Shown: positions 8,422-19,369 of the stretch, one piece after another
How positions within the stretch are numbered: the first letter of the stretch is position 1
Layout: every line of letters starts with the position of its first letter
Assembly: GCF_000717595.1 (NCBI RefSeq)
Contig: NZ_JNZO01000007.1
Span: 1 to 64,000, forward strand
DNA length: 64,000 nucleotides
From: Streptomyces flavochromogenes
GTDB lineage: Bacteria > Actinomycetota > Actinomycetes > Streptomycetales > Streptomycetaceae
Direction of reading: 5' to 3'
Translations under genes and position numbers: made by a program
Notes under the pieces: generated by a model
Seen by the model: the letters and a program-made list of their open reading frames with translations, nothing else
Database searches by the model: none
What the model was told of the DNA's origin: nothing

Positions 8422-9099
8422 ATGAGCAGCGCGGACGGTACGGCAGGGAGCTCGCTCGGACGCGTGTCCGGAGAGAGCGGTCCGTATCCGCTTCACGGCA
8501 GTGTGGGCGACTTCGGTGCGGGCGCGGGTGCGGACGCCGGTGTGGGGGGTGGCGCGGCCGCGGGGCCCACGAGTGCGTCCGGTGCCGGTCCCGGCGTGGC
8601 GGGCGAGACGATCGGCTATCGCGGTCCCACGGCCTGTGCGGCGGCCGGGATCACCTATCGCCAGCTGGACTACTGGGCGCGTACGGGGCTCGTGGAGCCG
8701 AGCGTGCGCCCCGCGTACGGGTCGGGGACCCAGAGGCTCTACAGCTTCCGCGACGTCGTCGTGCTGAAGATCGTCAAGCGATTCCTCGACACGGGCGTCG
8801 CCCTCCAGAACATCCGGGCCGCGGTACAGCACCTGCGCGCGCGGGGCTTCCGTGACCTGGAGCGGATGACGCTCATGAGCGACGGGGCCACGGTGTACGA
8901 GTGCTCCTCGCCGGACGAGGTCGTCGACCTGCTCCAGGGCGGGCAGGGTGTCTTCGGCATCGCCGTCGGCGTGGTCTGGCGGGACGTCGAGGCGGCGCTC
9001 TCGCAGCTGCACGGGGAGCGGGTCGACACGGGCGAGACGCTCGTGGGGCACAACCCGGGGGACGAGTTGGCGCGGCGTCGGCGGGACAGGGCGGTCTGA
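8422..9099 (+). CDS. MerR family regulator (Rv1830 type)
   Basis: The N-terminal ~60 residues are Gly/Ala-rich and disordered. A MerR HTH follows (GYRGPTACAAAGITYRQLDYWARTGLVEPS, then QRLYSFRDVVVLKIVKRFLDTGVALQNI), and the C-terminal half contains VYECSSPDEVVDLLQGGQGVF. GGAGGG at 8408-8413 supports ATG 8422, with GTG 8419 as alternative. In mycobacteria the equivalent gene closes the same cluster. Effector and regulon are unknown. Confidence 0.8.
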   Translation: MSSADGTAGSSLGRVSGESGPYPLHGSVGDFGAGAGADAGVGGGAAAGPTSASGAGPGVAGETIGYRGPTACAAAGITYRQLDYWARTGLVEPSVRPAYGSGTQRLYSFRDVVVLKIVKRFLDTGVALQNIRAAVQHLRARGFRDLERMTLMSDGATVYECSSPDEVVDLLQGGQGVFGIAVGVVWRDVEAALSQLHGERVDTGETLVGHNPGDELARRRRDRAV

Positions 9100-9107
9100 G
9101 GGCGGGG

Positions 9108-9290
9108 CCTTCGCTTCGGCTCTCTGCTTCGGGGCTTCGCTTCGGGGCTTCGCCTTGAGGCTTCGCTTCGGGCTTTCGTCTTCGGGGCTTGGCCCTGGTC
9201 CTCGCTGTGGGGGCGTGCCTTGCGGTGCGACTGTGGCTTCGGCCTTCGCTTTGGTTTCGGGCTTGGGCCTGGTGGGTTGGCTGGGGCCCT
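9108..9290 (+). repeat. degenerate CTTCGGGG-type tandem repeats
   Basis: The 261-bp gap before dinB is mostly short imperfect tandem copies of GGGCTTCGCTTC-like units (about 9112-9195), continuing less regularly to about 9290. No convincing gene is present on either strand. The skewed G/T-rich top strand differs from flanking coding DNA. Confidence 0.65.
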
Positions 9291-9360
9291 GAGCTCTGCG
9301 CTCCGGCGCCGTGCGGTGTGGTGGGGCTCGTTGTCAGTGGTGTGAGGCAGCATCGGAAGT

Positions 9361-10755
9361 GTGAGAGCCGCGCCCACCATCCTGCATCTCGACATGGATG
9401 CCTTCTTCGCCGCCGCCGAGCAGGCGTCGAAGCCCAGCCTGCGCGGAAAGCCCGTGGTGGTCGGCGGCCTCGGCCCCCGAGGCGTGGTCGCCACAGCCTC
9501 GTACGAGGCGCGCCGCTTCGGAGTCCACTCGGCCATGCCCATGGGCCAGGCGCGGCGGCTCGCGCCGAACGCGGCCTACCTCGTACCGCGCTTCTCGTTC
9601 TACCGGTCGATCAGCGAGCAGGTGATGGAGCTGCTCGGACGGCTCTCCCCGCTCGTGGAGCCGCTCAGCCTCGACGAGGCCTTCGTGGACCTCGACGCCG
9701 GGGGCGTGGCCGACGACAGCGCGAGCGCGCGTGCGGCCGGTGAGCGGCTGCGGATCGACATCCTGGCGACCACGGGGCTCACCGGGTCCGTGGGGCTCGC
9801 CGGATCCAAGATGATCGCGAAGATCGCCTCCGAGGAGGCGAAGCCCGACGGCCTCGTGCTGATCGAACCCGGGACCGAGCGGGAGCTTCTCGCACCGCGT
9901 TCGGTGCGGATCCTGCCCGGTGTCGGGCCGGCCACCGGGGAGCACCTCCGGCGGGCCGGGATGACCACCGTGTCCGACCTCGCGGAAGCGGGCGAGGACG
10001 AGCTCGTACGGCTCCTGGGGCGGGCGCACGGGGCGTCGCTGTACCTGATGGCCCAGGGGTACGACGATCGGCCCGTGGTGGCCGAGCGGGACGCCAAGTC
10101 GGTCTCGGTCGAGGACACCTTCGACGTCGACCTGCACGACCGGGTGCGGATCAGGTTCGAGGTCGAACGGCTCGCGGAGCGGTGCGTGGGGAGGCTGCGG
10201 GCTTCCGGGCACTCCGGGCGGACCATCGTCCTGAAGGTGCGGCGCTTCGACTTCTCGACGCTCACGCGGTCCGAGACGCTCCGGGGGCCCACGGACGATC
10301 CGAGTGTGGTGCGGGAGGCGGCGGGACGGCTGCTCGAGGCGGTGGACACGACCGGGGGTGTGCGGCTGCTGGGGGTCGGGGTGAGCGGGCTCGCGGACTA
10401 TACGCAGGAGGATCTGTTCGCTCAGGCGGAGGCGGAGAGCGCGGCGGCTTCGGGGGAGGGCGTTGCGGCTTCGGCGGAGAGAGCGGGGGGTGTTGCGGTT
10501 GCGGGTGCGCCCGTCGCGTCGGCTGTGGCTTCCGGTGAGCCTGAGGTCCATGAGGCCGTGGAACGGCGCTGGTCGCCCGGGCATGACGTGCGGCATGCCG
10601 AGTACGGCGCCGGGTGGGTGCAGGGGAGCGGGGTCGGGCGTGTGACGGTGCGGTTCGAGGAGCCGGGGTCGGTGCCGGGGCGGGTGCGGACCTTTGCGGT
10701 GGATGATCCGGAGCTTGAGCCGGGGGAGCCGTTGCCGTTGGTGGGGCGGGGGTGA
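9361..10755 (+). CDS. dinB: DNA polymerase IV (Y family)
   Basis: Error-prone translesion polymerase. Catalytic motifs are intact: LHLDMDAFFAAAE with Asp11, and SLDEAF with Asp105-Glu106. Thumb HhH motifs (ILPGVGPATGEHLRRAG) and the little-finger domain follow. TQEDLF near 348-353 resembles a QxxLF sliding-clamp-binding motif. The last ~110 residues form an extra C-terminal module: an Ala/Gly-rich linker, then HAEYGAGWVQGSGVGRVTVRFEEPGS, as in other Streptomyces DinB proteins. The GTG at 9361 has no clear SD. The gene interrupts the otherwise conserved merR-to-gcvP interval. Confidence 0.92.
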   Translation: MRAAPTILHLDMDAFFAAAEQASKPSLRGKPVVVGGLGPRGVVATASYEARRFGVHSAMPMGQARRLAPNAAYLVPRFSFYRSISEQVMELLGRLSPLVEPLSLDEAFVDLDAGGVADDSASARAAGERLRIDILATTGLTGSVGLAGSKMIAKIASEEAKPDGLVLIEPGTERELLAPRSVRILPGVGPATGEHLRRAGMTTVSDLAEAGEDELVRLLGRAHGASLYLMAQGYDDRPVVAERDAKSVSVEDTFDVDLHDRVRIRFEVERLAERCVGRLRASGHSGRTIVLKVRRFDFSTLTRSETLRGPTDDPSVVREAAGRLLEAVDTTGGVRLLGVGVSGLADYTQEDLFAQAEAESAAASGEGVAASAERAGGVAVAGAPVASAVASGEPEVHEAVERRWSPGHDVRHAEYGAGWVQGSGVGRVTVRFEEPGSVPGRVRTFAVDDPELEPGEPLPLVGRG

Positions 10756-11550
10756 GTGGCGGCGGCTCCCGCTGTGGGGCGGTGGCACCGCGGGTGGTGC
10801 GGGTGGGCTGCGGGGTGCGGGGTGCGGGGTGCGGGGTGCGCGGACTGCGGCGGGGCGTGGGTTCCCGCCCGCACCACCCGTGCGGGTCGGTGGGCAGAGG
10901 TGCGGGGGTTCCCTTGGGGGGTGTGGGGGTGTTGGCGGCTGCCGAGTGGGGTGGGGGAGTGCCCGGCCTGGCGGCCGGGCTCGTGTTCCCACCCGCACCA
11001 CCCGTGCTGCTGAGCGGGCAGAGGTGCGGGCTTTCCCATGGGGTGGCAGCGCCGTTGGCGGCTGCGGCTGGCGGTGGTCGGCGCGTGGCGCTGGGGCCGG
11101 GTGTGCCCCGGCCTGGCTGCGGGCGGGGTGCTGGGCGGCCTCGCGGCCTGATCCCGGCGGGTGACCCGTCCGGCGGGGCTGGTGACACCCGGCCGGTGGC
11201 TTCCTGCCTGCGGGGCGCTGGTGGCCAGCGTGCCCTGAGCTGGTCGACTCCCGTTTCGCGGACGGCCTCCCGCCCGCCCGCGACCAGTGGCAGCGGGCCA
11301 GTGGGTTTTTCCGTCCTGCCGGGCGGCCTCCTCGCGTCGGCTGGTGGCCCCCTGCCGGTCGCGGGCCTTCTGCTCGGCCGTGGGTCAGCCGGTCCGCTCC
11401 CCGGGCTGTCGGGTGGCCTCCTGTGCGGCTGCGGCCTTGTGGACCCCCGTCCGGTGGTGGGCGGGGGTCTTCTGCTCGGTTGTGGGCCGGTGGCGACCGT
11501 CTGTGGTGGGTCGCCTCCGTCCGCGCGCGGTTCGGTGGGGCGTCTCCTGC
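10756..11550. repeat. 795-bp repeat-rich spacer without a credible gene
   Basis: A (GCGGGGT)n run occupies about 10810-10840. An ~80-bp imperfect direct repeat is present at 10861-10940 and 10985-11063; both copies share GTTCCC, GCACCACCCGTGC, GGGCAGAGGTGCGGG and GTTGGCGGCT. Looser repeats of TTCTGCTCGG and GGCCTCCT continue from about 11320 to 11500. Open frames here are Gly- or Pro-rich low-complexity translations on both strands and are not believable. Confidence 0.7.
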
Positions 11551-11907
11551 CTACTGGCCTGCCAGGTGGCCGAAGTCCGTGTCCGTGGGGGGTGGCGGGA
11601 GGGCCAGGCTGTAGTGGCGGTAGAGCTGGAGCTCTTGTTCCGGGGAGAGATGGCGGCCCACGCCGAAGTCGGGGGCGTCCTTGATCAGGGCGCGTTCGTA
11701 CGGGATGTGGAGGCCGTTGTCGATGAGCTCGCTCGGCTCCAGGGGGACGAAGGCGTCCCGGCTGAACAGGCCCGTGCGGACCGCTGCCCATTCCGGGATG
11801 CCGGTCGCGTCGTCCAGGTACACCTCGTCCACGGTTCCGATCTTGTGTCCGTTCCGGTCGTACGCCTTGCGGCCGATCAGGCTGCGCGGATCGATATCGG
11901 TCTGCAC
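11551..11907 (-). CDS. PRC-barrel domain protein
   Basis: This 118-residue soluble protein starts VQTDIDPRSLIGRKAYDRNGHKIGTVDEVYLDD, a typical PRC-barrel beta domain, followed by WAAVRTGLFSRDAFVPLEPS and a short C-terminal tail. PRC barrels occur in RNA-processing and photosynthetic proteins; small actinobacterial ones have no known role. GTG (11907) follows GGAGGG on the minus strand. It is transcribed divergently from gcvP and its riboswitch. Confidence 0.85.
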   Translation of the reverse strand: MQTDIDPRSLIGRKAYDRNGHKIGTVDEVYLDDATGIPEWAAVRTGLFSRDAFVPLEPSELIDNGLHIPYERALIKDAPDFGVGRHLSPEQELQLYRHYSLALPPPPTDTDFGHLAGQ

Positions 11908-12019
11908 GGTCCCTCCAACTGGTCGCAACTGCTCTACACCCCTACGAAAGTGCACAACTGGGATGTCGGCCACTTGAGCGATGGAAGCCGCAACCGCGCT
12001 GGTAGGCTGGCTGTGGCTG

Positions 12020-12236
12020 TCGACCCTGTGCGGGAGAGTCCCCCGGAGAAACCTTCCGGTGGGCGCCGAAGGAGCAAATCCTCCCCGGAATCTCTCAGGC
12101 CCCTGTACCGCGCGGACGAGGTCACTCTGGAAAGCAGAGCGGTGTCCGACGGCATGCGCTCTCACCGACGGTGAAAGCCGGCGTGCCGTGAGGCGTGCCG
12201 GTGAAACTCTCAGGTTGAGATGACAGAGGGGGAGGC
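12020..12236 (+). ncRNA. tandem glycine riboswitch
   Basis: The leader of gcvP carries the conserved glycine-aptamer elements. In the first aptamer these are GGGAGAG (12032-12038), GCGCCGAAGGAGCAA and AATCTCTCAGG. In the second they are a CACCGACGGTGAAAGCC core, GAAACTCTCAGGT and ATGACAGAGGGG. The spacing fits two aptamers in series (about 12020-12138 and 12139-12236) ending about 60 nt before the gcvP start. Glycine riboswitches usually turn on glycine-cleavage genes. The strand and target leave little doubt; exact helix borders are approximate. Confidence 0.92.
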
Positions 12237-12297
12237 CGTCCGGGTACCCGCGCCGTGGTGCCCCTCGCAGGTCGTGACGACCAGGAGGCCTCCGTAC

Positions 12298-15183
<2,886 letters not shown>

Positions 15184-15222
15184 GCGTGACGTCGGCCGCG
15201 TACGACGGTCGAGCGTGAAATC

Positions 15223-15259
15223 GAGGGCCGGTTCGGAGGATGTCTCCGGGCCGGCCCTC
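15223..15259 (+). terminator. terminator after gcvP
   Basis: GAGGGCCGG (15223-15231) pairs with CCGGCCCTC (15251-15259), with an inner GGAG/CTCC helix. It lies 40 bp after the gcvP stop and before the convergent DUF5999 gene. There is no T tract, as is common in Streptomyces. Confidence 0.7.
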
Positions 15260-15276
15260 GGGCGTTGCGCGTGCCG

Positions 15277-15483
15277 TCAGGCGGCGGTCGTCACCTGACC
15301 CGCCGACAACGGCCGGTGCGGGGCGATGATCTGCCCGTCCGGCAGGAGTTCGCCGGTGTCCTCGAAGAGCAGGACGCCGTTGCACAGCAGGCTCCAGCCC
15401 TGCTCCGGGTGGTGTGCCGTCAGTCGGGCCGCCTCGCGGTCGGCTGAGTCGGCGGTGGGACAGGCAGGCTGGTGCTGGCACAT
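15277..15483 (-). CDS. DUF5999 family small protein
   Basis: This 68-residue protein starts MCQHQPACPTADSADREAAR and contains HHPEQGWSLLCNGVLLFEDTGELLPDG. These match the small actinobacterial DUF5999 family as I know it, with CxHxxxC at the N-terminus that could bind metal. Function is unknown. The gene is convergent with gcvP and monocistronic. Confidence 0.75.
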   Translation of the reverse strand: MCQHQPACPTADSADREAARLTAHHPEQGWSLLCNGVLLFEDTGELLPDGQIIAPHRPLSAGQVTTAA

Positions 15484-15767
15484 GGGTGGGTTCTTTCGCT
15501 GCGTCGTAGTGGATGTCCTGCGGCTCTTCGCGCTCATCGCCGCCCCCGTCGGTCGGTTCGGTTCCGATCCCAGTCTTGCCCCATGGACGGTCTTCCGCAG
15601 GGATTTCGCGGCAGCTCGTCCTTTCCTGGGAAGACGCATCACCCGCAGGGGCGGTTCAGGTCAACTGCACCGTCTCTTTGGGTGGTTCGAAGTGGTCCCA
15701 GTGGGCTAGTCCGTCCGGGAGGGGTGTTCGGGCGGTGCGTTCGGGCCGGGTTCTCGGACAGCAGTGC
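15484..15767. other. intergenic region, nothing recognised
   Basis: The gap between the DUF5999 start and the terminator at 15768 contains no frame with coding character. It should hold the DUF5999 promoter on the minus strand, which I could not pinpoint. Confidence 0.5.
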
Positions 15768-15795
15768 GCCCCGTGACCCGGGCGGGTCACGGGGC
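15768..15795 (-). terminator. terminator of the hypothetical gene at 15816
   Basis: A perfect 12-bp stem, GCCCCGTGACCC (15768-15779) with GGGTCACGGGGC (15784-15795), loop GGGC. It lies just downstream of the minus-strand gene ending at 15816. Confidence 0.75.
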
Positions 15796-15815
15796 GGCGA
15801 CGCTCGTGCGGTGGA

Positions 15816-16406
15816 TCAGGCGGGCGCCGCCGAGCCCAGGAGGGGCGGCGGCGCGAGGCGCGTACTGAGCACGGGCAGGAGGTCGGCGACCTGGTACGGG
15901 CGGTGGGCCGCGATTCCCGGCGGGGCGGGCGCGAGCGGCACCATCAGGTCTGCCGCGGCCAGGGTGGTGCCGGCACCGTCCGCCTCCGGCTCGGCGTGAA
16001 GCCAGAGGGTCAGCATGTAGAGCTCCGGTACGGAGAGCAGCCGCGGCTGGTACGGACCGGGCAGCGCCTCGGCCTGGAGCAGTGCCTGCTCCGTCGCGGT
16101 GACGTAGGGCCCCTCGAAGAAGTGCGAGAAGGACCAGCCGTCCGGGGTCAGCATGGTGTCCGCGGCGGCGATGGCCCGGCCCCCGTTCCTGATCAGGAAG
16201 CGCCAGCCGACGAGTCGGGTGCGGGGGGCCTGTCCGGGCGTCCCGGCGACGCCGAGGACGTGGACGGGCAGGGGGAGTTCGGGGCTCAGTGGTCCCTGCG
16301 CGGCCCGCAGGGCGGGAGTTCGCGCCTCGCGGACGGCGGTCGGTGAGCCGAGGGCCGCGAGGACACTGCGGAGGGCCGGCGCAGGGGCCGGGGAGGGTCG
16401 GAGCAT
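15816..16406 (-). CDS. hypothetical protein
   Basis: I do not recognise this 196-residue protein. It is soluble and Pro/Ala/Leu-rich at the N-terminus. It then has a well-structured part with WRFLIRNGGRAIAAADTML, GWSFSHFFEGPYVTATEQAL and LLSVPELYMLTLWLH. The ATG at 16406 follows GAGAGGCGACC; in-frame upstream starts give an unlikely Cys/Ser-rich extension. It is followed by its own terminator. The aromatic central block suggests a small folded domain, but no catalytic motif is visible. Confidence 0.65.
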   Translation of the reverse strand: MLRPSPAPAPALRSVLAALGSPTAVREARTPALRAAQGPLSPELPLPVHVLGVAGTPGQAPRTRLVGWRFLIRNGGRAIAAADTMLTPDGWSFSHFFEGPYVTATEQALLQAEALPGPYQPRLLSVPELYMLTLWLHAEPEADGAGTTLAAADLMVPLAPAPPGIAAHRPYQVADLLPVLSTRLAPPPLLGSAAPA

Positions 16407-16886
16407 GGTGGGTCGCCTCTCACTCAGGAGACACGGTGATGCGTGGGCAGGTACGACGGCGCTGTCGGCGGCGGGGCCAGAGGAGGGCCATGAGGTCATG
16501 ACCGGGCGCCAACACTCTGCCTCGTCCGCGGAGTTTATACGACACGTGTTCACGGAGTGTTTCCGCTAGACGTCGCCGATATTCCTGACAAGGCGTCATC
16601 AGGCCGTAAATCAAGGGTCGTAGAAGCGGATTCCAGGGGTGGTGGTGCTCTCACCTGCGTATTCCGCGCGGAGCCGGACGGCTGAATTCATGCCTCCGGT
16701 CCCGGGACAATAGGACATTGGTATATGTCGATTGTTCCGTGCCTTCGGGATGTGACGGTGGAGCGCAGCATCCAGCCTATCCTCCGACGGCTCTCGTTCG
16801 CAGGCGTTGTGGATCAGCGGGGTGGGCATCATCGTCCGTGACGCGCGGCCGTCCTGGCGGCCGCCCACTCGCGGAGGGACGCTTCG
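16407..16886. other. 480-bp comparatively AT-rich divergent intergenic region
   Basis: The spacer is clearly lower in GC than its surroundings around 16530-16760 and should contain promoters for both flanking genes. An ACACGTGT palindrome lies near 16542-16549 and a GACATTGGTATATGTC partial dyad near 16721-16736. No gene is convincing. Confidence 0.5.
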
Positions 16887-18386
16887 ATGGGGGAGAAGGT
16901 CGTGGCCGACGGGTTCGGCCCGTCCGACCGGCAGCAGTACCGGAGAAAGCTCCAGCAGTGTCTCGCGGGGCTCGCGAGGCTTCTGGCGGAGAAGAGGTTC
17001 GACCGTCCCCGCAATCTCATGGGCGTGGAGATCGAACTCAATCTGGCCGGTGCCGACGGACTGCCCCGCATGCTGAACGGGCCGGTTCTCGAGAAGATCG
17101 CCAGCTCCGATTTCCAGACGGAACTCGGAATGTTCAACCTCGAAGTGAACATCGCGCCCCATCAGCTCGACGGGCGCGTATTCGACCGGCTCGCGGAGGA
17201 GATCGGCACCGGAATCGGATACGCGGACCGCAAGGCGGCGGAACTCGACGCGGGCGTCGTCATGATCGGCATACTGCCGACCCTGACCCAGGACGACCTG
17301 GTTCCCGAGAACCTCTCCTCCGCGGACCGCTACACGCTCCTCAACGACCAGATCCTCGCCGCCAGGGGCGAGGACTTCACGCTCGACATCCACGGGGTGG
17401 AACGGCTGCTCTGCACCTCGGAGTCGATCGTCCCGGAGGCGGCCTGCACCTCGGTCCAGCTCCATCTCCAGGTCACGCCGGCCCGCTTCGCCGCCGTGTG
17501 GAACGCGGCGCAGGCGGTCTCGGGGGTCCAGATCGCGCTCGGCGCCAACGCCCCCTTCGTCTTCGGCCGTGAACTGTGGCGCGAGTCCCGGCCGCCGCTC
17601 TTCACGCAGGCCACCGACACCCGGCCGCCCGAACTCCAGGCCCAGGGCGTCCGGCCGCGCACCTGGTTCGGGGAGCGGTGGGTGGACTCGGTGTACGACC
17701 TCTTCGAGGAGAACCTGCGCTACTTCCCCGCGCTGCTGCCGATCTGCGACGAGGAGGACCCGCTCCTCGTCCTGGACCAGGGCGGGGTGCCGCGCCTCCA
17801 GGAGCTCGTCCTGCACAACGGCACGGTCTACCGCTGGAACCGGCCCGTGTACGGCTGGGTCGACGGCGTCCCGCATCTGCGCGTCGAGAACCGGGTCCTG
17901 CCGGCCGGGCCGACCGTCACCGACGTCATCGCCAACGCGGCCTTCTACTACGGGCTCGTCCGTTCCCTCGCGGACGATCCCCGGCCCGTCTGGAAGCGGA
18001 TGGCCTTCGAGGACGCGGAGGCCAACTTCGACACCGCCTGCCGGCACGGCATCGAGGCGGAGCTGCGCTGGCCCCGCTCCGGCCGGGCCGGCGGCATCGC
18101 GACCGTGCCCGCGGTACGGCTCGTCCTCGACGAGCTGCTGCCGCTCGCCGCGGCCGGGCTCGACGCCTGGCACATCGAACCCGCCGACCGGGACTTCTAC
18201 CTCGGCGTGATCGAACAGCGCTGTCTGCGGCGGATGAACGGCGCCTCCTGGCAGGCCGACACCTTCCACAAGGCGCTGGAGGCGGGTCTCGACCGCGAGG
18301 CGGCGCTCGCGGCGACCACCCGCCGCTACCGGAGCCTCATGCACGCGGGGGAGCCGGTGCACACCTGGCCGGTCGGGATCGACTGA
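16887..18386 (+). CDS. glutamate-cysteine ligase family 2 (GCS2) protein
   Basis: A 499-residue member of the carboxylate-amine ligase/GCS2 superfamily. The N-terminal MGVEIELNL (45-53) supplies the acidic metal-binding residues, followed by FNLEVNIAP and later QLHLQV and NAPFVFGRELWRE. Many actinobacteria make mycothiol rather than glutathione, so GCS2 homologues there may ligate other substrates; EgtA-type enzymes of ergothioneine synthesis are one example. No ergothioneine genes are nearby. GGAGGG at about 16873-16878 supports the ATG. The substrate is unresolved. Confidence 0.8.
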   Translation: MGEKVVADGFGPSDRQQYRRKLQQCLAGLARLLAEKRFDRPRNLMGVEIELNLAGADGLPRMLNGPVLEKIASSDFQTELGMFNLEVNIAPHQLDGRVFDRLAEEIGTGIGYADRKAAELDAGVVMIGILPTLTQDDLVPENLSSADRYTLLNDQILAARGEDFTLDIHGVERLLCTSESIVPEAACTSVQLHLQVTPARFAAVWNAAQAVSGVQIALGANAPFVFGRELWRESRPPLFTQATDTRPPELQAQGVRPRTWFGERWVDSVYDLFEENLRYFPALLPICDEEDPLLVLDQGGVPRLQELVLHNGTVYRWNRPVYGWVDGVPHLRVENRVLPAGPTVTDVIANAAFYYGLVRSLADDPRPVWKRMAFEDAEANFDTACRHGIEAELRWPRSGRAGGIATVPAVRLVLDELLPLAAAGLDAWHIEPADRDFYLGVIEQRCLRRMNGASWQADTFHKALEAGLDREAALAATTRRYRSLMHAGEPVHTWPVGID

Positions 18387-18492
18387 ACGCGGCGCTCCCG
18401 GGGTCGCGGGCGGGGGCGGTGGCCGATCATGGCACAGTGATCGGGATGCCGCCGGAACGGCGTCCGTCCGCGACCGGGAAGTGGAGACAGGT

Positions 18493-19293
18493 GTGGTGTC
18501 GGACCAACGAGTGAGTGACGCTTCCCTGCCTCCCGACGGGCTGTCGCGCCGGGTGCTGCGCAACGAGACGCTGATCGTCCTCGCGCTCTCCCTCGGGGCG
18601 AGCGCCCTGTCGTCCCTCATCAGCTTCATCGGCTCGCTCACCAAGTCCGGGGCGCTCAAGGAGCAGGCGGCCACGCTCAACGGCTCGTACGCGCCGGGGC
18701 GGCCCTGGCTCGACCTGTCCTGGCAGCTCTTCGGCATCGCCTCTGCCCTCGTGCCGGTCCTGCTCGTCGCCCATCTGCTGCTGCGTGAGGGCTCGGGGCT
18801 CAAGGCCATCGGTTTCGACCGGACCCGGCCCTGGACCGACCTCGGGCGCGGGACGCTGGTCGCGGCGGGCATCGGCAGCGCGGGGCTCGCCTTCTACCTG
18901 GCGGCGCGGGCGACCGGCTTCAACCTCACCGTGGTGCCCGAGTCGCTGCCCGAGGTGTGGTGGAAGTACCCGGTGCTGATCCTCTCGGCGATCCAGAACT
19001 CCGTTCTGGAGGAGGTCATCGTCGTCGGGTATCTGCTGCGCAGGCTCGGGCAGTTGGGGTGGACGCCGATGGCCGCCCTGGTGGCGAGCTCGGTGCTGCG
19101 CGGCTCGTACCACCTCTACCAGGGGGTCGGCGGTTTCGTCGGCAATGTGGTGATGGGTGTGGTCTTCGTCCTGCTGTACCGGCGCTGGGGGCGGGTCGGT
19201 CCGCTGGTCGTGGCGCACGCGCTGCTCGACATCGTGGCCTTCGTCGGATACGGGCTGCTCGCGGGCAAGGTGGGGTGGCTGCCCACCGTGTGA
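18493..19293 (+). CDS. CPBP family intramembrane metalloprotease
   Basis: An integral membrane protein of about 266 residues with roughly seven hydrophobic segments. Motif 1 is EEVIVVGYLLRRL, with the usual Arg after EExxx replaced. Motif 2 is RGSYHLYQG, and motif 3 is HALLDIVAF near the C-terminus. The two Glu and two His needed for zinc or peptidase function are present. GTG 18493 and GTG 18496 both sit at good distance from GGAG (18483-18486). Rce1-like members cleave prenylated or peptide substrates or act in bacteriocin immunity; no such partner is adjacent. Confidence 0.82.
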   Translation: MVSDQRVSDASLPPDGLSRRVLRNETLIVLALSLGASALSSLISFIGSLTKSGALKEQAATLNGSYAPGRPWLDLSWQLFGIASALVPVLLVAHLLLREGSGLKAIGFDRTRPWTDLGRGTLVAAGIGSAGLAFYLAARATGFNLTVVPESLPEVWWKYPVLILSAIQNSVLEEVIVVGYLLRRLGQLGWTPMAALVASSVLRGSYHLYQGVGGFVGNVVMGVVFVLLYRRWGRVGPLVVAHALLDIVAFVGYGLLAGKVGWLPTV

Positions 19294-19320
19294 GGCCCTG
19301 GCCTCGGTGGGGGTGAACAG

Positions 19321-19347
19321 AGGGGGTACGGGTTCTCCGCACCCCCT
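19321..19347. terminator. bidirectional terminator between CPBP and PhzF genes
   Basis: AGGGGGT (19321-19327) pairs with ACCCCCT (19341-19347), followed by TTGTTCG on the plus strand. It lies between two convergent genes. Confidence 0.6.
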
Positions 19348-19369
19348 TGTTCGTTCCGCGGCGGTGGAG

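Noticed and set aside
10861..11063. Repeats considered as a CRISPR array
   Set aside because: Only two imperfect 80-bp copies, no short identical repeats with regular unique spacers, and no cas genes.
10752..11684. A 310-residue plus-strand frame over the repeat-rich spacer
   Set aside because: The translation is almost only Gly, Arg, Val and Cys from repeats; no SD and no domain.
16420..16614. A 64-residue minus-strand ORF upstream of the hypothetical gene at 15816
   Set aside because: Arg-rich translation, no SD, sits in an evident promoter region of lower GC.
16611..18872. A 753-residue minus-strand frame
   Set aside because: Shadow of the GCS2 gene and start of the CPBP gene; no recognisable domain.
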